NCBI GenBank assembly: GCA_023430045.1
Contig: JAEZCF010000034.1
Span: 1 to 46,667 of the forward strand
From: Pseudomonadota bacterium
Lineage (GTDB): Bacteria > Pseudomonadota > Gammaproteobacteria > Xanthomonadales > Xanthomonadaceae
Length of the DNA stretch: 46,667 nt
Direction: 5' to 3'
Below the pieces are notes generated by a model that made no database searches, was not told where the DNA came from, and worked only from the letters and a program-made list of their open reading frames with translations. The position numbers and the translations under genes are program-made. Below, one piece after another: positions 1-8,211 of the stretch (position 1 is the first letter of the stretch; every line of letters begins with the position of its first letter).

Positions 1-114
1 TCCGCAATATATTAAGGACAGGGTGAGCCGGTCCTTGGCATCGGAAACAGCATACATTCTCTTTTGCGAAATACACAAACAAACCGGAGATATTGAAACC
101 GGGTCCGCCATTGA

Positions 115-141
115 AAAGGCCGGGTTATTCACCCGGCCTTT
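115..141. terminator. Intrinsic terminator downstream of proS
   Basis: A perfect 11-bp inverted repeat (115-125 with 131-141, five-base loop) is flanked by A and T runs, so it can act in both directions. It lies five bases beyond the proS stop codon on the minus strand. I see no gene in bases 1-114 to its left. Confidence 0.85.
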
Positions 142-145
142 GTCA

Positions 146-1837
146 TTACTGCGTCAACTTCGCCAGCAGTGCGTCCTTGTCCAGGACTTCGGCTTCGGCC
201 GCGCTGCGCGCGCGGTACTCGAACGTGCCGGCGGCGACACCGCGTTCGGACACCACGATCCGGTGCGGCACGCCGATCAGTTCCATGTCGGCAAACATCG
301 CGCCCGGGCGCAGGCCGCGGTCGTCCAGGGCCACGTCCAGGCCGGCGGCCTGCAGCTGTGCAAGCACCTCGGCGGCAGTGGCCGACACGGTCTCGTCCTG
401 CTTCGGGTTGATCATGCAGACCACTACCTGCCACGGCGCCATCGCGTCGGGCCAGATAATGCCGGCGTCGTCATGATTCTGTTCAATCGCCGCAGCCACG
501 ATGCGCGAAATGCCGATGCCGTAGCAGCCCATCGCCAATACCGCAGCCTTGCCGTTCTCGTCGAGCACGGTCGCATTCAACGCCTGCGCATACTGGCGGC
601 CGAGCTGGAACACGTGGCCGACCTCGATGCCGCGCGCGATTTTCAGCTCACCCCCATCGGCGGCGCGATCACCGGCCTTGGCGTTGCGGATATCCGCCAC
701 TTCCGGTTCGGGCAGGTCACGGCCCCAGTTGACGCCGGCGATGTGGAAACCGGCTTCGTTGGCGCCGACGACGAAATCGGCCAGCGCGGCGACGTCGCGG
801 TCGGCGACGATGCGGATCGGCTGGGCCGGATTGAGCGGGCCGAGGAAACCGGGCTGGCTGCCCAGGTGCGTGGCGATCTCCGCCTCGCTGGCCATGCGGT
901 AACCCTGCAGGCCCTCGACTTTACCGAGTTTGATTTCATTGACGTCGTGATCGCCACGCACCAACGCCAGCACGAAGCCGCCCTCGCTCATGATCGCGAT
1001 CGACTTGACCGTGCGCTCCAGGCCCAGGCCGAGCAGGGCGGCCACCGCTTCACAGGTTTTCTGCGTGGGCGTGTCGACCTTGCGCAGTGCTTCGCTGGCG
1101 GCCGGGCGCTCGCCCGGGGCCGCGGCGATGGCCGCTTCCATGTTCGCGGCGTAATCCGAGCCGGTGGAAAACACCAGCGCGTCTTCGCCGGACTCGGCGA
1201 TCACGTGGAATTCCTGCGAGGCGTCGCCACCGATCGCGCCGGAGTCGGCCTGCACCATGCGGAAATCCAGGCCGAGGCGGGTGAAGATGCGGGCATAGGC
1301 CGACTTCATGTTTTCGTACTCGCGCACCAGGCACTCATCGTGCAGGTGGAAGGAGTACGCATCCTTCATCAGGAACTCGCGCGCGCGCATCACGCCGAAA
1401 CGCGGGCGGATCTCGTCGCGGAACTTGGTCTGGATCTGGAAGAAATTGACCGGCAGCTGCTTGTAGCTGGACAGCTCCTGGCGCGCGAAATCGGCAGCGG
1501 CCTCTTCGGCGGTCGGGCTGTAGCAGAAGACCTGCTCCTTGCGGTCCTTGATCTTCAGCAGCTGCGGGCCGAACTTTTCCCAGCGGCCGGTGGCTTCCCA
1601 CAGTTCCTTGGGCTGGATGGTCGGAATCTGGAATTCGACCGCGCCGGCACGCTCCATTTCCTCACGCACGATGCGCTCGACCTTGCGCAGCACGCGCAGG
1701 CCCAGCGGCGACCAGGTGTACAGCCCCGAGGCCAGCTTGCGGATCATGCCCGCGCGCAGCATCAAGCGGTGGCTGGTCAGCTCCGCGTCGCTGGGGGTTT
1801 CCTTGGTGGTGTGCAGGTGGAACTGGGAGAGGCGCAT
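146..1837 (-). CDS. proS: Prolyl-tRNA synthetase
   Basis: Class II aminoacyl-tRNA synthetase that charges tRNA-Pro with proline in the cytoplasm. The 563 residues are close to the usual bacterial length of about 570. Motif 1 lies around residues 78-95. Motif 2 (RPRFGVMRAREFLMKDAYSF) ends near residue 163, and motif 3 (GCYGIGISRI) starts near 436. Between motifs 2 and 3 is the bacterial-type editing insertion, roughly residues 225-380, which in this family hydrolyses mischarged alanyl-tRNA-Pro. The C-terminal 100 residues are the anticodon-binding domain. The ATG at 1837 begins the conserved MRLSQF N-terminus. The gene ends five bases before a strong terminator. The next gene upstream, also on the minus strand, is the DUF4124-type gene. 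Confidence 0.97.
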   Translation of the reverse strand: MRLSQFHLHTTKETPSDAELTSHRLMLRAGMIRKLASGLYTWSPLGLRVLRKVERIVREEMERAGAVEFQIPTIQPKELWEATGRWEKFGPQLLKIKDRKEQVFCYSPTAEEAAADFARQELSSYKQLPVNFFQIQTKFRDEIRPRFGVMRAREFLMKDAYSFHLHDECLVREYENMKSAYARIFTRLGLDFRMVQADSGAIGGDASQEFHVIAESGEDALVFSTGSDYAANMEAAIAAAPGERPAASEALRKVDTPTQKTCEAVAALLGLGLERTVKSIAIMSEGGFVLALVRGDHDVNEIKLGKVEGLQGYRMASEAEIATHLGSQPGFLGPLNPAQPIRIVADRDVAALADFVVGANEAGFHIAGVNWGRDLPEPEVADIRNAKAGDRAADGGELKIARGIEVGHVFQLGRQYAQALNATVLDENGKAAVLAMGCYGIGISRIVAAAIEQNHDDAGIIWPDAMAPWQVVVCMINPKQDETVSATAAEVLAQLQAAGLDVALDDRGLRPGAMFADMELIGVPHRIVVSERGVAAGTFEYRARSAAEAEVLDKDALLAKLTQ

Positions 1838-1933
1838 CGTCGGCTTCGCTGAACGGCAGAAGCCGATATTCTGCCAGTCCGGCCGCCGCGATGGGTGCTG
1901 GCGGTGGTTTTGGCCCTTGCGGGGACCGGCGGC

Positions 1934-2308
1934 TCAGGCCTTGGGCGTGCAGTACGCCTGGATGGCGGCCTCGGCCAGGGTCCTCTGGGCGCTGCGCTGC
2001 GCGTCGGTCAGGGCGGTATCGGCCTTGCCGTCGCCATCGGTGTCCTGCATGACCTTGCCCGGCCCATCGAGCAGGACGATATTGCCGCGGGCGGTGGTGC
2101 AGGCGCTGTTCTCGGCCGGGGCGGCCGCCGCCTCGCGCGGGGCCGGGTCGCGGTGTTGGACCTGGCGGGCCTCGTAGTTCTGCCCGGTGGGCGGCTTCTC
2201 CGAATACTGGGTCACGCCATGGGCGTCTTTCCACTTATAGACGTTGCCGGCACTGGCCGTCGCACTGGCGAGCAGCAGCAGGGCGCTCAGACGGGACAGG
2301 GCACGCAT
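1934..2308 (-). CDS. Exported DUF4124-type small protein
   Basis: A 124-residue protein with an N-terminal signal peptide (MRALSRLSALLLLASATASA) followed at once by the GNVYKWKDAHGVTQYSE segment typical of DUF4124 proteins. These are small periplasmic or envelope proteins of unknown function, common in Xanthomonadaceae and Pseudomonas. The middle is alanine-rich, and a region near residues 85-105 reads DTDGDGKADTALTD, resembling a loop that could bind calcium. Two Cys, one central and one C-terminal, could form a disulfide. I chose the ATG at 2308 because it starts the signal peptide; a longer in-frame start at 2347 only adds untypical residues. It diverges from pssA and lies upstream of proS on the same strand. 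Confidence 0.8.
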   Translation of the reverse strand: MRALSRLSALLLLASATASAGNVYKWKDAHGVTQYSEKPPTGQNYEARQVQHRDPAPREAAAAPAENSACTTARGNIVLLDGPGKVMQDTDGDGKADTALTDAQRSAQRTLAEAAIQAYCTPKA

Positions 2309-2431
2309 GGCGACTCCGGAGACGGGGCAGAAGCGCGATTGCAGCACCCCGGGCCGGCGCTGGCAAGCCGATCACGGCAGCAATGGCAGGGCGCGGCGCG
2401 CTGGCACTGCCCCAAAGGGCACCGCAGCCAC

Positions 2432-2437
2432 TAAACT
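2432..2437 (+). promoter_or_regulatory. Candidate -10 box for leaderless pssA
   Basis: TAAACT lies exactly six bases before the pssA ATG, and no Shine-Dalgarno sequence is visible. Transcription would then start at or next to the start codon. The same spacing is seen at xerD. No convincing -35 box was found, so this remains a suggestion. Confidence 0.35.
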
Positions 2438-2443
2438 GGCCGC

Positions 2444-3223
2444 ATGGATCAACTGAAACCCCCGCCGCGCTCGCGCAGCATCTACCTGCTGCCCAACCTG
2501 TTCACCACCGCAGGCCTGTTCGCCGGCTTCTACGCGATCATCGCCGCGGCCAACGGCGACTTCGTCAATGCCGCCATCGCCGTGTTCGTCGCGGCGGTCA
2601 TGGACGGCCTGGACGGCCGCGTGGCCCGGCTGACCGGGACCAGCAGCGAATTCGGCGTGCAGTACGACTCGCTGGCCGACCTGGTCAGTTTCGGCATGGC
2701 CCCGGCCCTGGTGATGTACCACTGGTCGCTGTCCTGGCTGAAGTTCGACGACCCGGTGCTCGGCCGCGTCGGCTGGGCGGTCGCCTTCCTGTATGCCGCC
2801 TGCGCTGCGTTGCGCCTGGCCCGCTTCAATACCCAGGTCACGGTGGTCGACAAGCGCTGGTTCATCGGGCTGGCCAGCCCGGCCGCCGCGGGCCTGATGA
2901 TGTCCTTCGTCTGGGCCTTCGCCGATGGCAACCTGGGCTGGGACGGCAACCAGCTGCGCTACGTCGCCCTCGGCGTGACCCTGGTCTCGGCCCTGCTGAT
3001 GGTCAGCCGGATCCGCTTCTGGAGCTTCAAGGGCAGTGGCGAGAAGGGGCCGCGCGCGGACCGCGTGCCGTTCCTGGCGCTGGCCCTGGTGCCGATCGCC
3101 ATCGCGATCATGGTCATCGATCTGCCGCGCGTGCTGTTCGCGGTGGGCCTGGTGTATGCCCTGTCCGGCCCGTGTTACTGGGTGTGGCAACGCACCCGCA
3201 GGCCGGTCGAGCCGAACGCGTGA
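2444..3223 (+). CDS. pssA: CDP-diacylglycerol--serine O-phosphatidyltransferase
   Basis: Inner-membrane enzyme that joins CDP-diacylglycerol and serine to make phosphatidylserine, the precursor of phosphatidylethanolamine. The 259-residue protein has several hydrophobic helices. It carries the full CDP-alcohol phosphatidyltransferase signature DGxxAR(x8)GxxxDxxxD, with D57-G58, A61-R62, G71, D75 and D79. The YDSLADLVSFGMAP stretch after it is typical of the PssA branch rather than PgsA. The gene overlaps the next one by four bases (GTGA), so translation is probably coupled through the pssA - holD-like - rimI trio. Confidence 0.93.
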   Translation: MDQLKPPPRSRSIYLLPNLFTTAGLFAGFYAIIAAANGDFVNAAIAVFVAAVMDGLDGRVARLTGTSSEFGVQYDSLADLVSFGMAPALVMYHWSLSWLKFDDPVLGRVGWAVAFLYAACAALRLARFNTQVTVVDKRWFIGLASPAAAGLMMSFVWAFADGNLGWDGNQLRYVALGVTLVSALLMVSRIRFWSFKGSGEKGPRADRVPFLALALVPIAIAIMVIDLPRVLFAVGLVYALSGPCYWVWQRTRRPVEPNA

Positions 3224-3702
3224 GCGGGCAGGCGCTGCCGCCATTGTGGTCGCCGGCGCAGCAGTCCTGGCTGCAGGCCATGGGCTACACGGTGTTCGTC
3301 GACGGCAGTGTCGCGCCCGAGGCGGTGGTGATGCCGGAGATCGAGCTGCGCGCGGCCCCGGTGGACGAGCCGTCGGTGCCCGTACGCCCCGCACGGCCGG
3401 CGCCATCGGCGGACGCGCCCGCACCGGTACGGCGCAGTGCCCCGCGCACGGTGGACGAAGGCGCGCCCAGCAGCCCGCCGGCCGCGACACCCGTGCGCGC
3501 GAGCGGTGGCCGCCGCGCCGCGGTGCGGATGCCTGATCGCCTGCAGATCGCGCTGCTGCGTGCCTCCGGCTGCAACCCCGCCGAACCGGATACCCAGGCC
3601 TTGATGGCCAGCTGGAACCTGGATGAACTGCGCGGCAGTGCGGCCGCCAAGCGTGCGTTGTGGCCGCAGTTGCGTGCCCTGCGCAGGAAGAACCGCCCGT
3701 GA
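3220..3702 (+). CDS. holD: Probable DNA polymerase III psi subunit (HolD-like)
   Basis: A 160-residue protein starting with GTG inside the pssA stop codon and ending inside the rimI start (GTGA). The N-terminus (LWSPAQQSWLQAMGYTVF) resembles the start of E. coli HolD, where psi binds chi. The C-terminus, with SAAAKRALWPQLRALRR, resembles HolD's NPTARAALWQQI. Between them is a Pro/Ala/Arg-rich, probably disordered stretch (about residues 45-105). In E. coli holD also directly precedes rimI, which supports the call. Psi bridges the clamp loader and chi, and chi binds single-strand DNA binding protein; the chi gene holC is in this window too. The identification rests on weak similarity plus gene order, so it is likely but not certain. 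Confidence 0.62.
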   Translation: MSGQALPPLWSPAQQSWLQAMGYTVFVDGSVAPEAVVMPEIELRAAPVDEPSVPVRPARPAPSADAPAPVRRSAPRTVDEGAPSSPPAATPVRASGGRRAAVRMPDRLQIALLRASGCNPAEPDTQALMASWNLDELRGSAAAKRALWPQLRALRRKNRP

Positions 3703-4196
3703 GCGCGGTGAGCTCGCCACGGCCGTTGTCGCTGCGCGCGCTGCGCGAAAGCGACCTCAATGCGGTGATGGCGATCGAGGTGCGCGGGTATCCGTACCCG
3801 TGGACCCGCGGCATCTTCCAGGATTGCCTGCGTGCCGGTTATCCCGGCCTGGCGATGGAAGAGGACGGCCTGCTGATGGGCTACGGCCTGCTCAGCATCG
3901 CCGCCGATGAAGCCCATATCCTCAATATCTGCGTGGACCCGCTGTGCCAGTCGCGCGGCCACGGCCGGCATCTGCTGCGCGCGCTGGTGAAGCTGGCCCG
4001 CGACCACGGCGCGCACCGCGTGTTCCTGGAAGTGCGCCCGTCCAATGCCCCGGCGGTGGCGCTGTACCACAGCGAGGGCTTCAACGAGATCGGCCGCCGG
4101 CCGCGCTATTACCCCGCCCGCGAGGGGCGCGAGGACGCGCTGGTGATGGCCATCGAACTGGTCGACGACGATATCCAGGTGATGCCGCCGCTCTGA
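3699..4196 (+). CDS. rimI: Ribosomal protein S18 alanine N-acetyltransferase
   Basis: A 165-residue GNAT-family acetyltransferase that, in this family, acetylates the N-terminal alanine of ribosomal protein S18. The acetyl-CoA-binding motif QxxGxG is present as QSRGHG, followed by the helix that holds the pyrophosphate. The VFLEVRPSNAPAVALYHSEG segment is the characteristic RimI region leading to the C-terminal catalytic Tyr part (RRPRYYP). The GTG at 3699 overlaps the stop of the HolD-like gene; a longer in-frame ATG at 3660 would run far into that gene and is less likely. It is the last gene of the pssA trio. Confidence 0.88.
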   Translation: MSAVSSPRPLSLRALRESDLNAVMAIEVRGYPYPWTRGIFQDCLRAGYPGLAMEEDGLLMGYGLLSIAADEAHILNICVDPLCQSRGHGRHLLRALVKLARDHGAHRVFLEVRPSNAPAVALYHSEGFNEIGRRPRYYPAREGREDALVMAIELVDDDIQVMPPL

Positions 4197-4205
4197 CCGC
4201 GTGGT

Positions 4206-4232
4206 GTAGCGCCACCCATGGGGTGGCCCTAC
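4206..4232. repeat. SMAG/REP palindrome between rimI and the EamA gene
   Basis: GTAG, then a 7-bp stem GCCACCC / GGGTGGC with loop ATG, then CTAC. This is the GTAG-headed REP form of Stenotrophomonas. On the minus strand its GTAG contains the stop codon of the EamA transporter (4229-4231). Confidence 0.8.
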
Positions 4233-5056
4233 GTGATCCGCAGTACCACTGCGCCCACCACGATCAGGCCTGCAGCGAGCCAGCGCTGGCGGGTGATGCG
4301 TTCGCGCAGCAGCCAGGCCGAAATCAGGATCCCGAACAGGATCGAGGTTTCGCGCAGCGCGGAGATCATCGCGATCGGCGCGACCGTCATGGCCCACAGC
4401 GCCAGTCCGTAGGAGACCAGCGTGCCGATGCCACCGATGATGCCGTAGCCCCAGTTGCGGCGGGCATAGTCGCGCAGCGCGCTGGCCCGGGTGCACAGCA
4501 CCCACAGTGGCAAGGGCAGGCCGGAGAGCAGGAACAGCCACAGCGTGTAGCTCACCGCAGCGCCGGAGTGGCGTGCGCCCCAGCCGTCAACCAGCGTGTA
4601 GGTGCCGATGACACCGGCATTGAGCAGCGGCAACCACAGATGTTGGCGCGAGATGCCGCGTGTCATGCACAGGATGCCCAGGCAGATCAGCCCGATGCCG
4701 GCCCAGGCGACCCACTCAAGGCGCTCACCGAGGAACAGTGTGCTGACCAGCGCGACGAGGATGGGCGCGCAGCCCCGCATCAGCGGGTAGGACGCGCTCA
4801 TCTCGGTCAGCTGGTAGGTGCGGGCGACCAGCAGGTAATACCCGACCTGGAGCAGTGTGGAGGTCGCCAGCCACGGCCAGCTCTGCGGCGCGGGTACGGG
4901 CAGGAACGGCAGGCCGATCGCGGCGATCACCGCCGCCGAGCCGGTGACCAGCAGCGTGGTCATCAGCTTGTCCGTGCCGCGTTTGACGATCGCGTTCCAG
5001 CTGGCATGCAGCAGGGCGGCGAACAGCACGATGCAGAAGATGGACAGCGACATCAT
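4229..5056 (-). CDS. EamA/DMT-family inner-membrane transporter
   Basis: A 275-residue protein made almost entirely of about ten hydrophobic helices arranged as two EamA repeats, as in drug/metabolite exporters. Family-type features include the N-terminal ALLHASWNAIVKRG, the SYPLMRGCAPILVAL stretch at the end of the first repeat with LGERLEW after it, and the matching SALRETSILFGILISAWLLR with RERITRQRW in the second. The substrate cannot be told. Two adjacent ATG codons (5056, 5053) can start it, and the ribosome binding site is poor. It is the last gene of the minus-strand pepA-holC-Pmp3-valS block, separated from valS by a REP pair. Its TAG stop is contributed by a REP. Confidence 0.85.
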   Translation of the reverse strand: MMSLSIFCIVLFAALLHASWNAIVKRGTDKLMTTLLVTGSAAVIAAIGLPFLPVPAPQSWPWLATSTLLQVGYYLLVARTYQLTEMSASYPLMRGCAPILVALVSTLFLGERLEWVAWAGIGLICLGILCMTRGISRQHLWLPLLNAGVIGTYTLVDGWGARHSGAAVSYTLWLFLLSGLPLPLWVLCTRASALRDYARRNWGYGIIGGIGTLVSYGLALWAMTVAPIAMISALRETSILFGILISAWLLRERITRQRWLAAGLIVVGAVVLRIT

Positions 5057-5065
5057 CGGCCCAAG

Positions 5066-5134
5066 GTGGAGCCACCCATGGGTGGCTGCGCGTCATCCCG
5101 CCCCGGAAGGCAGCCACGCATGGCGTGGCACTAC
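5066..5134. repeat. REP pair (REPIN-like) between valS and the EamA gene
   Basis: Two inverted REP elements. The left one is a perfect 18-bp palindrome at 5070-5087 preceded by GTGG, a degenerate GTAG. The right one has stem GCCACGC / GCGTGGC at 5113-5129 and ends in CTAC, so it points the other way. The pair could form a long hairpin downstream of valS. Confidence 0.75.
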
Positions 5135-5147
5135 CTCCCCCCAGCGC

Positions 5148-7916
5148 TTACAGCTTCGCGCGCTGCGAACGCAGGCCTTCCAGCTGCGCGGTCCACTCGA
5201 CCAGGCGCACGCGCTCCTGCTCGACCACGGCCGCCGGCACCTTGTCGGTGAACTTGGCCAGCTTGGTCCCGCTCTTTTCCTTTTCCGATTCCACCCGGGC
5301 GATTTCCTTGTCCAGGCGCGCGCGTTCGGCGCCCAGATCGACCAGGCCCTCCAGCGGCACCAGCAGGGTCAGGTCGCCCACGATCGCGGTGGCGGCTGGC
5401 GGCGTGTCGCTGCCGTTGGCCAGCCACTCGATGCGCTCCAGCTTGAGCAGGAACGACAGCGAGGCGGTGAAGCGGGTCATGCGCGCGCGGTCGTCGTCAT
5501 TGCCGCCCTGCAGCAGCAGCGGCACCAGCTTGGACGGCGGCACGTTCAACTCGCTGCGCACGCGGCGCAGCGCATTGACCATCGACTTCAGCCATTCCAC
5601 GTCGGCTTCGGCGCGGGCGAAGTCACCAGCGAATTCCTCCGCGGTCGGATACGGGCGCTGGGAGAGGGTGTCATCGGTGATGCCCAGGCGCGGGGCGACC
5701 TGGCCCCACAGCTGCTCGGTGACGAACGGAATCAACGGGTGCAGCAGGCGCAGCAGCGCTTCGAGCACGTACAGCAGGGTGTGGCGGGTGCTGTTGGCAT
5801 CCTCGGCGTCGGCACCGTTGAGGGCCGGCTTGGTCAGCTCCAGGAACCAGTCGCAGAACTCGTTCCAGGCGAATTCGTACAGGCACTGCGCCAGCAGGTC
5901 GAAGCGGTAGTTGGCGAAATGCGTCTGGGCTTCGGCCGAGACCGCGGCCAGGCGCGCGAGAATCCAGCGCTCGGCGTCGGTCCGCGGCTGAGGCACACCG
6001 GTGAACGTGCTGCCCTCGGTGTTCATCAGGGTGAAGCGGCTGGCATTCCACAGCTTGTTGCAGAAATTCTTGTAGCCCTCGGCGCGGTTCATGTCGAACT
6101 TGATGTCGCGGCCGTGGGTGGCCAGGGCCGCGATGGTGAAGCGCAGCGCATCGGCACCGTGGGCGATGATGCCATCGGGGAACTCGCGGCGGGTCGCCTT
6201 CTCGATCTTCGGCGCATCCTTGGGCTTCATCAGGCCGGTGGTGCGCTTGGCGACCAGGTCTTCGATGGAAATACCATCGATGATGTCCAGCGGGTCGAGC
6301 ACGTTGCCCTTGGACTTGGACATCTTCTGACCCTGCGCATCGCGGATCAGGCCGGTCATGTAGATGTCCTTGAACGGAATCTTCCCGGTGAAGCTGTCGG
6401 TGGCCATGATCATGCGGGCCACCCAGAAGAAGATGATGTCAAAGCCGGTGACCAGCACCGCAGACGGCAGGTAGCGCTCGAAACCGCGCGCCTCCATGGC
6501 CTGCTCGTTCGGCCAGCCCAGCGTGGAGAACGGCCACAGCTGCGAGGAGAACCAGGTCTCCAGCACGTCGCTGTCCTGGTGCAGGGCGAGGTCGGCGGCG
6601 AGGTTGTTCTTCGCGCGCGCTTCGGCTTCGTCGCGGCCGACATAGCAGTTGCCCGCGTCGTCGAACCACGCCGGAATGCGATGGCCCCACCACAGCTGGC
6701 GGCTGATGCACCAATCCTGGATGTTCTCCATCCAGTGGCGGTAGGTATTGATCCAGTTGGCCGGCACGAACTGGATGCTGCCGTTCTCGACCAGCTCCAG
6801 GCCGCGCTTTGCCAGCACGTCCATCTTCACGAACCACTGGTCGGTCAGGTAGGGCTCGATCACCTGCTGGGTGCGGTCGCCACGCGGCACCTGCAGCTTG
6901 TGTGCCTTGGTCTCGACCAGGATGCCGAGGTCTTCCAGCTCGGCCAGGATCACCTTGCGCGCGTCGTAACGGTCCAGCCCGCGGTACTTCTCCGGGGCGT
7001 TGTCGTTGATCGCCGCGTCCGGGGTGAACAGGTTGATCATCGGCAGGTTGTGGCGCAGGCCGACCTGGTAATCGTTGAAATCGTGGGCGGGGGTCACCTT
7101 GACCACGCCGGTACCGAACTCGCGGTCGACGTAATCATCGGCGATCACCGGAATCTCGCGATCGGTCAGCGGCAGCTTCACCTTCTTGCCGATCAGGTGC
7201 GCGTAGCGCTCATCGTCCGGGTGCACCATCACCGCGGTGTCGCCCAGCATGGTTTCCGGGCGGGTGGTGGCCACGGTCAGGGTGCCGCTGCCATCGGCCA
7301 GCGGGTAGCTGATCGACCACAGGAAACCGTCTTCCTCCACGCTCTCCACTTCCAGATCGGAAATGGCGGTCTTGAGCACCGGATCCCAGTTGACCAGGCG
7401 CTGGCCACGGTAGATCAGGCCCTGCTCGTGCCAGCGCACGAAGGCCTCGATCACCGCTTCGGACGGCTGCGGGTCCATGGTGAAGGTGCTGCGCGACCAG
7501 TCGCTGGAGGTGCCCAGGCGGCGCATCTGGCGCTCGATGGTGTCACCGGACTGCGCCTTCCACTCCCACACCTTTTCGATGAAGCCGTCGCGGCCCAGCG
7601 AATCGCGGGTTTCGCCCTGGCCGGCCAGCGCCAGGTTGCGCGACACCACCATCTCGGTGGCGATGCCGGCGTGGTCGGTACCCACCTGCCACAGCGTGTC
7701 GTAGCCGCGCATGCGGTGGTAGCGCACCAGCGCATCCATCAGGGTCTGCTGGAAGGCATGGCCCATGTGCAGCGTACCGGTCACGTTCGGCGGCGGCAGC
7801 AGGATGGTGTACGGCTCGCCCTTGCCGGACGGCTTGAAATGGCCGGCCTTCTCCCACGCGTCGTACAACGCGGTTTCAAAGGATTTGGGGTCGTAGCTGG
7901 AGGCGAGTTGGGTCAT
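5148..7916 (-). CDS. valS: Valyl-tRNA synthetase
   Basis: Class I aminoacyl-tRNA synthetase that charges tRNA-Val. Its 922 residues are a little shorter than E. coli ValS (951). The HIGH motif appears as HMGH at residues 50-53 in PPPNVTGTLHMGHAFQQ, and KMSKS at residues 531-535. The CP1 editing domain lies between them, with the TTRPETMLGDTAV threonine-rich editing core. The anticodon-binding helix bundle follows KMSKS, and the last 70 or so residues form the ValS coiled-coil arm rich in Glu and Arg. It lies downstream of holC in the conserved pepA-holC-valS order, here with a small Pmp3-like gene inserted between holC and valS. Confidence 0.97.
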   Translation of the reverse strand: MTQLASSYDPKSFETALYDAWEKAGHFKPSGKGEPYTILLPPPNVTGTLHMGHAFQQTLMDALVRYHRMRGYDTLWQVGTDHAGIATEMVVSRNLALAGQGETRDSLGRDGFIEKVWEWKAQSGDTIERQMRRLGTSSDWSRSTFTMDPQPSEAVIEAFVRWHEQGLIYRGQRLVNWDPVLKTAISDLEVESVEEDGFLWSISYPLADGSGTLTVATTRPETMLGDTAVMVHPDDERYAHLIGKKVKLPLTDREIPVIADDYVDREFGTGVVKVTPAHDFNDYQVGLRHNLPMINLFTPDAAINDNAPEKYRGLDRYDARKVILAELEDLGILVETKAHKLQVPRGDRTQQVIEPYLTDQWFVKMDVLAKRGLELVENGSIQFVPANWINTYRHWMENIQDWCISRQLWWGHRIPAWFDDAGNCYVGRDEAEARAKNNLAADLALHQDSDVLETWFSSQLWPFSTLGWPNEQAMEARGFERYLPSAVLVTGFDIIFFWVARMIMATDSFTGKIPFKDIYMTGLIRDAQGQKMSKSKGNVLDPLDIIDGISIEDLVAKRTTGLMKPKDAPKIEKATRREFPDGIIAHGADALRFTIAALATHGRDIKFDMNRAEGYKNFCNKLWNASRFTLMNTEGSTFTGVPQPRTDAERWILARLAAVSAEAQTHFANYRFDLLAQCLYEFAWNEFCDWFLELTKPALNGADAEDANSTRHTLLYVLEALLRLLHPLIPFVTEQLWGQVAPRLGITDDTLSQRPYPTAEEFAGDFARAEADVEWLKSMVNALRRVRSELNVPPSKLVPLLLQGGNDDDRARMTRFTASLSFLLKLERIEWLANGSDTPPAATAIVGDLTLLVPLEGLVDLGAERARLDKEIARVESEKEKSGTKLAKFTDKVPAAVVEQERVRLVEWTAQLEGLRSQRAKL

Positions 7917-7959
7917 GCGGGAACCAGGATCGAATACGGAAGGTGGGGGTGCCGGAAGC

Positions 7960-8166
7960 TCAGCGCCCTAAGGCGCGACGGATCTTCTGGGCTGTATGGA
8001 ACGGTGAGACCGCGCAGGCGGCCCAGATCGCGGCGGGCCGCCAGCCGGACAAGGCCAGCCGACTGGTAGTCGGCGCTACCTTCGAGACGTTGAGGATGCC
8101 TGCGATCGGGCGGCCGATGGTGAAGAAGGCGGACCAGGGAAAGATCAGGGCGATCAACAGGCGCAT
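7960..8166 (-). CDS. Pmp3/YqaE-type small membrane protein with in-frame REP
   Basis: A 68-residue, two-helix membrane protein. Its beginning (MRLLIALIFPWSAFFTIGRP) and its GWRPAAIWAACAVS segment match the Pmp3/UPF0057 family, small inner-membrane proteins linked to salt and membrane-potential stress. The family is usually 50-60 residues. Here the stretch joining the two helices is lengthened by residues of unusual kind (NVSKVAPTTSRLALS). Residues 30-37 are encoded by a GTAG-headed REP palindrome (8058-8079). The ATG at 8166 has a good Shine-Dalgarno (GGAGA) a few bases upstream. The reading frame is intact, but the inserted polar residues fall at the start of helix 2, so activity is uncertain. 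Confidence 0.7.
   Translation of the reverse strand: MRLLIALIFPWSAFFTIGRPIAGILNVSKVAPTTSRLALSGWRPAAIWAACAVSPFHTAQKIRRALGR
8058..8079 (-). repeat. SMAG/REP palindrome inside the Pmp3-like gene
   Basis: On the minus strand it reads GTAG, C, then a perfect 7-bp stem GCCGACT / AGTCGGC with loop ACC. It has the same architecture as the intergenic REPs of this window but lies wholly inside an open reading frame. Confidence 0.75.
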
Positions 8167-8211
8167 CAAGGGTCTCCGGGGGCGGCGGCGACCGGACGGA
8201 CGCCACGCGGG

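Noticed and set aside
4857..8069. 1070-codon open frame on the plus strand
   Set aside because: It lies antisense to valS; its His/Arg/Gln/Gly-rich translation is the mirror of GC-rich codons and has no recognisable motif, while valS has all its motifs.
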